A stretch of 13,077 nucleotides of DNA, from NCBI GenBank assembly GCA_023395675.1, contig JAEWYL010000189.1, positions 1 to 13,077 of the forward strand, written 5' to 3'. This document shows positions 1 through 7,121 of the stretch, one piece after another. Each line of letters opens with the position of its first letter. Within the stretch, counting starts at the first letter, position 1. A program made the position numbers and the translations under genes. The DNA comes from Chloroflexota bacterium. Its GTDB lineage: Bacteria > Chloroflexota > Anaerolineae > Anaerolineales > UBA4823. The notes under the pieces are model-generated. The model was not told where the DNA came from. It did no database searches and worked only from the letters and a program-made list of their open reading frames with translations.

Positions 1-384
1 CAGATCCTGCGCATGCCGGCCGCCCAGATCAAGTTCTCGCGCCCCCTGGGTTCGCTCGGGCTGGATTCGTTGATGGGGGTGGAGCTGCGCAACCAGATCC
101 AGGCCGATCTCGGCCTGCAGCTCTCGGCCACCTTTATCTGGAACTACCCGACCCTCAACGATATGGCCGCCTATCTGGAAAAGAGGCTGGCCCCTGCCTC
201 GGAGAGTGCGCCGCAGGCTGCAGCCCCGGATCGCGCGCCGCAGGATGAAAGCGCTCCGGCCGCCGGGAGCAGCCGCACGGGTTCGCAGGCCGGGCCGGAG
301 CAGGAGAACCTGGACGAGCTGCTCAGCGGCCTGCAGGGGCTTTCCGATGAGGACGCGCTGCGAAAGCTGATGAATCGAAAATAA
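1..384 (+). CDS. Type I polyketide synthase, C-terminal end only (ACP plus docking tail; 5' truncated)
   Basis: The reading frame is open from base 1 to the TAA at 382-384, so this is the 3' end of a gene that begins outside the window; the ATG at 13 is internal, because ACP sequence already surrounds it. The visible 127 residues are most of an acyl carrier protein domain: the phosphopantetheine site is LGLDSLMGVELR, with the modified serine encoded at 67-69, followed by helix III (ATFIWNYPTL). After a linker rich in Ala, Pro, Ser and Glu (about residues 62-103) comes a charged helical tail, LSDEDALRKLMNRK. The ACP holds the growing chain as a thioester and should hand it to the KS of the next protein, 25 bp downstream in the same operon. 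The catalytic domains of this module are not visible, so what it adds is unknown. The PKS ACP assignment is firm. Confidence 0.95.
   Translation, partial: QILRMPAAQIKFSRPLGSLGLDSLMGVELRNQIQADLGLQLSATFIWNYPTLNDMAAYLEKRLAPASESAPQAAAPDRAPQDESAPAAGSSRTGSQAGPEQENLDELLSGLQGLSDEDALRKLMNRK
310..381 (+). other. C-terminal docking tail of the upstream PKS
   Basis: The last 24 residues, beginning LDELLSGLQGLSDED and ending RKLMNRK, form an acidic-then-basic amphipathic helix. The LSDED-ALRKL pattern resembles the C-terminal partners of class 2 docking pairs in cyanobacterial and myxobacterial PKSs. It is shorter and differently charged than the tails of the next two proteins, so it may have its own partner, the N-terminus of the protein starting at 410. 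The docking role is inferred from pattern and position. Confidence 0.6.
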
Positions 385-409
385 ACGGGGTCACCGAGAA
401 AAGAGACGG
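385..409 (+). promoter_or_regulatory. Short intergenic spacer with a weak purine-rich ribosome binding site
   Basis: Only 25 bp separate the upstream TAA from the ATG at 410. The spacer has no room for a terminator and shows no promoter boxes. A purine run, GAGAAAAGAGA at about 396-406, sits a few bases before the ATG and is the only Shine-Dalgarno candidate. It is weaker than those of the next two genes. Read-through transcription and possibly coupled translation from the upstream gene are likely. Confidence 0.4.
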
Positions 410-514
410 ATGAACAGTTCTTCCACAGGTCCAGCACAAATATCCGCCGTTAAACTGGCCCTCCTGGCCGAGCAGCTCGCCGGGCAGGAAAGCGTCCGCC
501 TGTTAAGGGCCGAG
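410..514 (+). other. N-terminal docking segment of the reducing PKS
   Basis: Residues 1-35 precede the KS. They contain ISAVKLALLAEQLAGQ, which aligns with the LSP-KRALL head of class 2 docking domains but lacks the long coiled-coil continuation seen in the next two proteins. It probably receives the tail of the upstream protein (310-381). The DNA here is visibly less GC-rich than the domain-coding DNA that follows. Confidence 0.55.
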
Positions 515-3500
515 CCCATCGCGGTCGTCGGCCTCGGCTGCCGCTTCCCGGGCGGGGGAGACGACCCGGAGAAATTCTGGGACCTGCTGGAGGCCGGCGT
601 GGACGCCATTCGCCCGGTCCCGCCCGAGCGCTGGGATATCGAGCGCTATTTTGACCCCGACCCGGCAGCTCCGGGCAAGATGAACACCCGCTGGGGAGGC
701 TTTCTGGAGCGGGTGGACGGCTTCGACCCGGCATTTTTCGGCATTTCCCCGCGCGAGGCGGTGCACATGGACCCGCAGCAGCGCCTGCTGCTGGAAGTGG
801 CTCAGGAGGCCCTGGAAGACGCCGGGCAGACGCGCGAGCGCCTGAACGGCAGCCGCACGGGCGTGTTCATCGCCTGCTACGGCTCCGACTACTCCTTCCT
901 GCAGGCCGGCAGGCCGGGCTCCATCGAGGCCTATACCAGCACCGGGACGGCCCACAGCATTGTCGCCAACCGGCTGTCCTTCCTGCTCAACCTGCAGGGT
1001 CCCAGCCTGGTAGTGGACACCGCCTGCTCCTCCTCGCTAGTGGCGCTGCACCTGGCCTGCCAGAGCCTGCGCCAGCGCGAATGCAGCCTGGCGCTGGCGG
1101 GCGGGGTGAGCCTGATCCTTTCCCCGGAGATGACCCTCTCCCTCTCCAAATGGGGCTTCATGGCCCCCGATGGGCGCTGCAAGACCTTCGACGCGGCCGC
1201 CAACGGCTTCGTGCGCAGCGAGGGCTGCGGGGTGGTGGCCCTCAAGCGCCTGCCGGACGCCCTGGCCGCCGGGGACCGCATCCTGGCCCTGATTCGCGGC
1301 TCGGCGGTGAACCAGGACGGGCGCTCGACCGTGATGACAGCCCCGAACGGCCTGGCGCAGGCGGCGGTCATCCGCCAGGCCCTGGAGGCCGCCCGGGTGG
1401 ATCCCTCCCAGATGAGCTATATCGAGGCGCATGGCACCGGTACGGCGCTGGGAGACCCGATCGAGGTGGAGGCGCTGGCGGAGGTCTTTGGCGGCCCGCG
1501 CCCGGACGGCTCGCGCTGCGTCCTGGCCTCGGTGAAGACGAATCTGGGCCACCTGGAGGCCGCCGCGGGGATCGCCGGGGTGATCAAAGTGGTGCTCTCC
1601 CTGCAGAAGGGCAAAATTCCGGCCCACCTGCACTTCCGCAGCCTCAACCCGCACATCTCCCTGGCAGGCACGCCCTTCACCATCCCCACCCGGGCGGTGG
1701 ACTGGCCTGCCGGGGAGAAGCCCCGCCTGGCGGGGGTGAGCTCCTTCGGTTTTGGGGGCACCAACGCGCACGTGGTGATCGAAGAAGCGCCCGCGCTGCC
1801 CCGGGCGGAGCGGGCGGCCCCTCCCGAACGCCTCTGGCTGCTGCCGCTGAGCGCCCGCAGCGAGGAGGCCCTGGGCGGCGCAGCGCGCGCCTACCGGGAC
1901 TTCCTGGCCCGGGGGGCGGCCGGGGCCTCCATCGCCGATCTGGCTTATACCGCCGCCCTGCGCCGGGACCATCACGAGCACCGGCTGGCGGCCTGCGGGC
2001 GCAGCCTGGACGAGCTGGCGGAGCAGTTGGACCTTTACCTGCAGGAGGGCGCCGCCCCGAGGCTGCGCGCCGGGCAGCGCGCTTCCGCCGCCGGCCCGCA
2101 GCCGGTCTTCGTCTTCTCGGGGCAGGGCTCCCAGTGGGCCGGCATGGGCCTCGGCCTGCTGGAGGCGGAGCCGGTCTTCCGGGAGAGCTTCCAGCGCTGT
2201 TCGGACCTGCTGCAGGCGCACTGCGGCTGGTCTCTGCAGGAGGAGCTGTCCGCCCCGGGGGAAATTTCGCGTCTGGAGCAGACGGAGGTGGCCCAGCCTG
2301 CCATCTTCGCCCTGCAGATTTCCCTGGCAGCCCTGTGGCGCTCCTGGGGCATCCAACCGGCGGCGGTGGTGGGGCACAGCCTGGGCGAGATCGCGGCCGC
2401 CTGTGCCGCCGGCGCCCTGACGCTGGAGGAGGCCGTGCGCCTGGTTTACGAGCGCGGCCGGCTGATGCAGCAGGTGACCGGCCTGGGGCGCATGGCATCG
2501 GTGGAACTGCCCGAGGCGGAGGCCGCGCGCTGGATCGCACCTTACGGCGCGCGCCTGTCGGTGGCCGCGGTCAACAGCCCGCGCGATACGGTCCTCTCCG
2601 GCGAGAGCGCCGCGCTGCACAGCCTCATCGAGAGCCTGCAGCAGGCGGGGGTGCGCTGCAAGGACCTGGGGGTGAACTACGCCTTCCACAGCGCCCAGGT
2701 GGCGCCGCTGGCGGAGCAGCTCTCCCGCCTGCTGGCGGACCTCAGGCCGCGTGAGGCGCAGCTCCCCTTCATTTCCACGGTGACCGGAGAGAGGCTGCAG
2801 GGGCAGGGGCTGGACGCCGCCTATTGGGAGGCGAATATGCGCCGCCCGGTGCGCTTCGCCCGGGCCGTCGAGAGCCTGGGCCTGGAGGAGGGCGGGCTTT
2901 TCCTGGAGCTCGGCCCGCATCCGGTGCTGGCTTCCATGCTGGCGCGCTGCCAGGAGGAGGCGGTTGTGCTCCCCTCCCTGCAGCGCGGAAAGCCCGAACG
3001 GGAGCGGCTGCTGCTCTCGCTGGGCGAGCTGTGGGCGCGCGGCTGCTCCCCCGCCTGGGAGCAGCTCTTCCCCGAGGGCGGGCAGGTGGTCACGCTGCCG
3101 CCCTACCCCTGGCAGCGCAGGCGCTGCTGGCTGGACGGCCTCCCGCCGCGCGCCGGCGAGGCCGGGCCGGGAGCCGCAAACACGGCGGGCTCGCCCCTGC
3201 TCGGGGAGAAGATCAGCTCCCCGGTCCTGTCCGGGAGGCTTTACCAGGCCTCGCTCTCCTGCACGCAGCCGGCCTTCCTGGGCGACCACCGCATTTACCG
3301 GCGGGCGATCCTGCCTGCGGCCGCGCTCTACTGCGCCGCCCTGGACGCCGCCCGCCCGGCGCTGGGGGAGGGCCCGCTGGCCCTGCAGAACGTCCTGATC
3401 GAAGCCGCCCTCGCCCTGCCCGAGACCGGCCAGACGCCGGTCCAGCTCCATTTCGAGCCCCAGGAGCCCGGCGCGGGGGCTTTCCGGCTGTTTTTCGAGG

Positions 3501-6500
3501 AAGAGGGCGAGCGCTGGCGGCAGTACGCCCGCGGCCGGGCTGTCCGTCTGGAACAGGAGGCGCAGGGGGCGCCTGCGCTGGAACAGGTCCGGGCGCAGGC
3601 AGGCCGGGAGACCTCCCCGGAGCGCTTCTACGCCGGCCTGTCCGGGCGGGGCATCGAATTCGGCCCCGCCTTCCAGGGGATCGAGGCGCTCTGGCGCGGC
3701 GAGGGACAGGCCCTGGCCCGCCTGCGCCTGCCCGTGAGCCTGCAGGGAGAGGCAGGCCGCTATGCCTTCCACCCGGCGCTGCTGGACGCCGCGCTGCAGC
3801 CCGCCCTGGCCGCAGCCGGGGACGACTCCGGCGCGGGGGAGGCCTACCTCCCGGTATCGCTGGACGAGCTGCGCCTCCACCGCCGGCCCGGCCCGCTCCT
3901 GTGGAGCCAGGCGCGCCTGGCGCAGACGGCCAGCCCGGGCGAGACCCGGGTGGTGGACCTGACCATCTGGGATGAGCAGGGCCAGGTGGTGGCGGAGCTG
4001 GAGGGCCTGGTCCTCAAGCGGGCCGCGGCCGGGGCGCTGGCGGGTCCGGCCTCCGGGGCGTATTCCGGCGCTGCGGGCGGCGACCTGTACACCCTGGAGT
4101 GGCAGCCGGCCCCTCGCACACTGCCCGCGGCCGTCCCCGCCCGGCCTGGAAACTGGCTCCTCCTGGCCGACGAGGGGGGCGTGGCAGAGAGCCTGGCGGA
4201 GGCGCTGCGCGCCCGCGGCGGGCGCTGCCTGCTGGCCTACCCCGGGCCGCGTTACGAGCAGGCTGCCGCGGAAGCCTGGCGGCTGGACCCCCAGCAGCCG
4301 GAACATTTCAAGCGCCTGCTGGCGGCCGCGCGGGAACAGGGGCCTCTGGAAGGGGCGCTCTACCTGTGGGCCCTGGACCTGCCGCCCCTGGAGGCTGCAG
4401 AGCGCTCCCCGGCGCAGGGGCAGGCTGCCGCGCTCGCCGGGGCCCTGCACCTGGTCCAGGCCCTGGACTCGCTGCAGGAGGCCCGCCCGCCGCGCCTGTG
4501 GCTGGCGACCCGCGCTGCGCAACCAGCAGACGCCGCCGCGCCGCCGGCGGTGGAGCAGGCTCCGCTCTGGGGGCTGGCCGCGGTGCTCGAACTGGAGCAC
4601 CCGGAACTGCGCCCCACCTGCATTGACCTGGACCCCTACCTGCCCGCCCCCGAGAGCGGACGGCTGCTGTTCGAAGAGCTCTGGCAGCCCGAGGGAGAGA
4701 GCCGCCTGGCCCTGCGCGGCGGCGAGCGGCTGGCCCCGCGCCTGGCGAGGCAGGCGCCGGCCGGGCAGGCGGCTGACCTGCGCCTGTGGATCGAGGAGCC
4801 CGGCCTGATGGACCGCCTGGCGCTGAAATCCCTCTCCCCGCAGGCGCCTGGGCCGGGCGAGGTCGAGATCCAGGTCCGCGCCGGCGGGCTGAACTTCCGG
4901 GACGTCCTCAAAAGCCTGGGGCGCTACCCGGGAGAGCCCAACCCGCTCGGCGACGAGTGCGCCGGGGTCGTCCGCGCGCTGGGCCCCGGGGTGAGCGGGC
5001 TGCGGGTGGGGGAGCGGGTCCTGGCCCTGGCCCCCGGTTCGCACGGGACGGCGGTGGTCGCGCCCGCCGCGCTGGTCCTGCCCATCCCGCAGAACCTGAG
5101 CTTCGAGGAGGCGGCGGGCTTCCCCATCGCCTTCCTGACCGCGTATTACGGCCTCTACACACTGGCCGGGCTCCAGCCCGGGGAGCGCGTCCTGATCCAC
5201 GCCGCGGCCGGCGGGGTGGGGCTGGCCGCCGTCCAGCTCGCGCAGCGCCGGGGGGCCGAGATTTTCGCCACCGCCGGCAGCGAGCGCAAGCGCCGCTATC
5301 TGCAGGAGCTGGGCGTGCAGCACGTCTTCGACTCGCGCGCCCTCGATTTCGCCCCCCGCATCCTGGCCCTCACCGGCGGCGAGGGGGTGCACCTCGTGCT
5401 CAACTCGCTGGCGGGCGATTTCATTCCCCGCAGCCTGGAGGTCCTGGCCCCGGGCGGGCGCTTCGTGGAGCTCGGGAAGACCGGCATCTGGGAGGAGAGC
5501 CGGGCGCTGGCGCACCGGCCCGGGATCCGCTATTTCACCGTCTACCTGGGCGACCAGTTCCGCCAGGAACAGCCCCTGGTGCGCTCCATGCTGTGCGAGC
5601 TGCTGGCGCTACTGGAAGCGGGCGAGCTGCAGCCCCTGCCCCTGCGGGTGTTTCCGCTGGAGGCGGCCGCGGCGGCCTACCGCTTTATGGCCCAGGCGCG
5701 CCACATCGGCAAGCTCGTGCTTGTTCCGCCCACCGCCCCCCGGGAGCCCAACCCGGGCTTCCCGGAGCGGCTGCGGGCCGGCGCGACTTACCTGATCACC
5801 GGCGGGCTGGGCGGGCTCGGCCTCTCCCTGGCGCGCTGGATGGCGGCACGGGGCGCAGGCTGCCTGGTCCTGGCCGGGCGGGGAGAGCCCTCCCCCCAGG
5901 CGCAGGAGACCGTCCGGGAGCTGGAGGCCGGGGGGACCCGGGTGGTGGTCGCCCGGGTGGACGTGGCCGATTACGAGGCCCTGGCGGGCCTGCTGGAGCG
6001 CATCCGGCGCGAGCTGCCGCCCCTGCGCGGGGTGGCGCACGCGGCGGGGGTGAACCGGGACGGCGTGCTCGGCGGGCAGAGCTGGGAGCGTTTTCTGGAG
6101 GCGCTCTCCCCCAAGCTGGACGGCGCCTGGAACCTGCACCGCCTGACGGAAGGCCTGCCCCTGGACTTCATGCTGTACTACTCCTCCATCGCCTCCGTTT
6201 TTGGCTGGGCCGGGCAGGGTAACTACGCGGCTGCGAATGCCTTCCTGGACGCCCTGGCGCACAGCCGGCGGTCGCAGGGCCTGCCCGCCCTGTCCATCAA
6301 CTGGGGGGCCTGGGAGGGGCCGGGGATGTCCGCCCGCCTCTCCGCCCGCGACCGGGAACGCCAGGCGCAGTACGGGCTGAGGCCTTTCACGCCCGAGCAG
6401 GGCCTCGAAGCCCTGGCCGGGGCGCTGAGCGGTCACCAGCCCCAGGTGGTGTACGTTCCGCTGGACTGGGCCGCGTTCCGGGCTGCCCCGGGCGGGGGGC

Positions 6501-7009
6501 GCTCCCTTTTCGCCCGCCAGGAGACGGGTGCGCCCGCTGCAGAGCGGCTCGCCCCGCAGGAGGAGAGGCCGCGGCCCGAGTTCCTGCGCCGCTGGGAGGC
6601 CGCCGCCCCCGGGCAGCGCCCCAACCTGCTGCTGGCCTTCCTGAAGCAGGAGGCCGCCCGGGCCATCGGCCTGCCGCCCGACCAGGCCATTGACCCGCGC
6701 CAGCCCCTGCACGAACTGGGCCTCGACTCGCTCATGGCCCTGGAGATGCGCAATTCGCTCAGCCGGGCCCTGGACCTGCGCCTGCCGGCTACCCTGCTGT
6801 TCGATTACCCGACCTGCCAGGCGCTGGTCGCTTTCCTGCAGCGGGAGGCGCTCGCGCCGGGCGGTGAAAGCGGCGCGGCCGGAGAGAGTGAACCGCCCGA
6901 GGGGAAAAGCCCTGCAGCCGGGGATGAGGCCGCCCTGGATGAACTGACGGATGAAGAAGCCCAGAATCTGCTGCTGGCAGAGCTGGAAGCATTGAAGAAG
7001 AGGAAGTGA
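410..7009 (+). CDS. Fully reducing type I PKS module (KS-AT-DH-ER-KR-ACP), 2199 aa
   Basis: One extension module predicted to add two carbons and reduce the beta-keto group to a methylene. KS, residues 36-461: catalytic Cys206 (DTACSSS), His341 (EAHGTGT) and His381 (NLGH), spaced as in active KSs. AT, 565-860 with linker to about 908: GQGSQ motif, Ser657 (GHSLGE), Arg682 for the extender carboxylate, and YAFH at 757-760. GHSLG and the Phe favour malonyl-CoA; the Tyr is more usual in methylmalonyl ATs. DH, 928-1201: His960 and Asp1126. Structural KR half, about 1229-1455. ER, 1456-1774: NADPH loop AAGGVG (within 1597-1611) and Tyr1506. KR, 1791-2008: GGLGGLG at 1798, Lys1902, Ser1926, Tyr1939, Asn1943. 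ACP: Ser2107. Both ends carry docking-like helices. The length matches a complete reducing module. The ATG at 410 is chosen because it begins the docking helix just after the upstream stop. Two departures from consensus, in DH and KR, are listed separately. The final product is unknown. Confidence 0.95.
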   Translation: MNSSSTGPAQISAVKLALLAEQLAGQESVRLLRAEPIAVVGLGCRFPGGGDDPEKFWDLLEAGVDAIRPVPPERWDIERYFDPDPAAPGKMNTRWGGFLERVDGFDPAFFGISPREAVHMDPQQRLLLEVAQEALEDAGQTRERLNGSRTGVFIACYGSDYSFLQAGRPGSIEAYTSTGTAHSIVANRLSFLLNLQGPSLVVDTACSSSLVALHLACQSLRQRECSLALAGGVSLILSPEMTLSLSKWGFMAPDGRCKTFDAAANGFVRSEGCGVVALKRLPDALAAGDRILALIRGSAVNQDGRSTVMTAPNGLAQAAVIRQALEAARVDPSQMSYIEAHGTGTALGDPIEVEALAEVFGGPRPDGSRCVLASVKTNLGHLEAAAGIAGVIKVVLSLQKGKIPAHLHFRSLNPHISLAGTPFTIPTRAVDWPAGEKPRLAGVSSFGFGGTNAHVVIEEAPALPRAERAAPPERLWLLPLSARSEEALGGAARAYRDFLARGAAGASIADLAYTAALRRDHHEHRLAACGRSLDELAEQLDLYLQEGAAPRLRAGQRASAAGPQPVFVFSGQGSQWAGMGLGLLEAEPVFRESFQRCSDLLQAHCGWSLQEELSAPGEISRLEQTEVAQPAIFALQISLAALWRSWGIQPAAVVGHSLGEIAAACAAGALTLEEAVRLVYERGRLMQQVTGLGRMASVELPEAEAARWIAPYGARLSVAAVNSPRDTVLSGESAALHSLIESLQQAGVRCKDLGVNYAFHSAQVAPLAEQLSRLLADLRPREAQLPFISTVTGERLQGQGLDAAYWEANMRRPVRFARAVESLGLEEGGLFLELGPHPVLASMLARCQEEAVVLPSLQRGKPERERLLLSLGELWARGCSPAWEQLFPEGGQVVTLPPYPWQRRRCWLDGLPPRAGEAGPGAANTAGSPLLGEKISSPVLSGRLYQASLSCTQPAFLGDHRIYRRAILPAAALYCAALDAARPALGEGPLALQNVLIEAALALPETGQTPVQLHFEPQEPGAGAFRLFFEEEGERWRQYARGRAVRLEQEAQGAPALEQVRAQAGRETSPERFYAGLSGRGIEFGPAFQGIEALWRGEGQALARLRLPVSLQGEAGRYAFHPALLDAALQPALAAAGDDSGAGEAYLPVSLDELRLHRRPGPLLWSQARLAQTASPGETRVVDLTIWDEQGQVVAELEGLVLKRAAAGALAGPASGAYSGAAGGDLYTLEWQPAPRTLPAAVPARPGNWLLLADEGGVAESLAEALRARGGRCLLAYPGPRYEQAAAEAWRLDPQQPEHFKRLLAAAREQGPLEGALYLWALDLPPLEAAERSPAQGQAAALAGALHLVQALDSLQEARPPRLWLATRAAQPADAAAPPAVEQAPLWGLAAVLELEHPELRPTCIDLDPYLPAPESGRLLFEELWQPEGESRLALRGGERLAPRLARQAPAGQAADLRLWIEEPGLMDRLALKSLSPQAPGPGEVEIQVRAGGLNFRDVLKSLGRYPGEPNPLGDECAGVVRALGPGVSGLRVGERVLALAPGSHGTAVVAPAALVLPIPQNLSFEEAAGFPIAFLTAYYGLYTLAGLQPGERVLIHAAAGGVGLAAVQLAQRRGAEIFATAGSERKRRYLQELGVQHVFDSRALDFAPRILALTGGEGVHLVLNSLAGDFIPRSLEVLAPGGRFVELGKTGIWEESRALAHRPGIRYFTVYLGDQFRQEQPLVRSMLCELLALLEAGELQPLPLRVFPLEAAAAAYRFMAQARHIGKLVLVPPTAPREPNPGFPERLRAGATYLITGGLGGLGLSLARWMAARGAGCLVLAGRGEPSPQAQETVRELEAGGTRVVVARVDVADYEALAGLLERIRRELPPLRGVAHAAGVNRDGVLGGQSWERFLEALSPKLDGAWNLHRLTEGLPLDFMLYYSSIASVFGWAGQGNYAAANAFLDALAHSRRSQGLPALSINWGAWEGPGMSARLSARDRERQAQYGLRPFTPEQGLEALAGALSGHQPQVVYVPLDWAAFRAAPGGGRSLFARQETGAPAAERLAPQEERPRPEFLRRWEAAAPGQRPNLLLAFLKQEAARAIGLPPDQAIDPRQPLHELGLDSLMALEMRNSLSRALDLRLPATLLFDYPTCQALVAFLQREALAPGGESGAAGESEPPEGKSPAAGDEAALDELTDEEAQNLLLAELEALKKRK
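3191..4012 (+). other. Dehydratase domain with altered HxxxGxxxxP motif
   Basis: Residues about 928-1201 of the reducing module, double-hotdog type. It should remove water from the beta-hydroxyacyl-ACP. Visible landmarks are His960 in GDHRIYRRAILP, the FGPAFQG motif at 1084-1090 and the catalytic Asp1126 with Gln1130 (LLDAALQ). The glycine expected four residues after the catalytic His is Arg964. His, Asp, Pro969 and the GPxFQG motif are all present, and a downstream ER only makes sense if the DH works, so it is probably active; the substitution is nonetheless uncommon. Confidence 0.85.
4094..4774 (+). other. Structural (non-catalytic) ketoreductase subdomain
   Basis: Residues about 1229-1455 lie between DH and ER and begin with LEWQPAP, the usual entry to the KR structural half. 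The segment has Rossmann-like alternation (WLLLADEGGVAESLAEAL) but no Ser-Tyr-Lys set. In reducing modules this half packs against the catalytic KR even though the ER is inserted between them. The boundaries are approximate. Confidence 0.75.
4775..5731 (+). other. Enoylreductase domain
   Basis: Residues about 1456-1774 form a medium-chain dehydrogenase/reductase domain. The substrate-side motif GLNFRDVLKSLG leads to Tyr1506 (RYPG). The NADPH-binding segment HAAAGGVGLAAVQLA is at 1597-1611, and the domain ends near IGKLVLVPP. It should reduce the trans-enoyl-ACP to the saturated acyl chain. A Tyr at this position has been linked to 2S alpha-branch outcomes in methylmalonyl modules, but that matters only if the extender is branched, and the AT here leans to malonyl. 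Confidence 0.9.
5780..6433 (+). other. Catalytic ketoreductase domain, atypical LDD loop
   Basis: Residues about 1791-2008, short-chain dehydrogenase fold. NADPH loop GGLGGLG at 1798-1804; Lys1902, Ser1926, Tyr1939 and Asn1943 complete the catalytic set at the expected spacing (Ser to Tyr 13, Tyr to Asn 4). The loop that reads LDD in B-type KRs is Asn1882-Arg1883-Asp1884. The third, most diagnostic Asp is kept, and there is no Trp eight residues before the catalytic Tyr (it is Phe1931), so B-type reduction is the better guess. Activity is well supported; the stereochemical type is tentative. Confidence 0.85.
6935..7006 (+). other. C-terminal docking tail of the reducing PKS
   Basis: Residues 2176-2199 run LDELTDEEAQNLLLAELE and end in a basic KKRK. 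This closely follows the class 2 tail pattern (acidic turn, then a leucine-rich helix). The natural partner is the N-terminal helix of the protein beginning at 7011. The role is inferred from pattern and from the adjacent gene. Confidence 0.7.
7000..7003 (+). promoter_or_regulatory. Shine-Dalgarno site for the methylating PKS gene
   Basis: GAGG within the purine run GAAGAGGAAG lies inside the last codons of the previous gene, 7 nt before the ATG at 7011. The two genes are separated by a single base, so translation is probably coupled. This fixes the start of the 1499-aa protein. Confidence 0.65.
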
Positions 7010-7010
7010 T

Positions 7011-7121
7011 ATGGCGGTAGCTGGCGAACAGAACTCGGAGCTTTCCCCGGTCAAGCGGGCCCTGCTGGAGGTGCGCGCCCTGCGCTCGCGCCTGGAGGCG
7101 CTGGAGGAGAGCCGGCGCCAG
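7011..7121 (+). other. N-terminal docking coiled coil of the methylating PKS
   Basis: Residues 1-37 contain LSPVKRALLEVRALRSRL followed by EALEESRRQ, then the KS. The LSPxKRALL start and heptad-spaced leucines are typical of class 2 N-terminal docking helices, which dimerise and bind the tail of the preceding protein, here 6935-7006. Confidence 0.7.

Noticed and set aside
13..15. ATG at 13 as the start of a free-standing ACP gene
   Set aside because: The frame is open from base 1, and residues before the ATG (QILR) belong to ACP helix I, so this is the tail of a longer PKS.
385..409. Transcription terminator or promoter between the first two genes
   Set aside because: Only 25 bp are available, with no hairpin-plus-T-run and no recognisable -35/-10 boxes.
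1081..2754. Alternative + strand frames such as 557 aa (1081-2754) and 478 aa (4786-6222)
   Set aside because: They are Gly/Pro/Arg/Ala-rich out-of-frame readings of the KS-AT and ER-KR coding DNA, with no family motifs.
4094..4774. A possible extra catalytic domain between DH and ER
   Set aside because: It has Rossmann-like character but no SAM motif and no Ser-Tyr-Lys set; its position and LEWQP entry fit the structural half of the KR.
1037..5515. A 1492-aa open frame on the minus strand opposite the reducing PKS
   Set aside because: It is the mirror of GC-rich coding DNA: stops are rare there, the translation is low-complexity (Gly, Arg, Gln, Ala, Leu) and has no recognisable domain, and the + strand frame has intact catalytic motifs along its full length.
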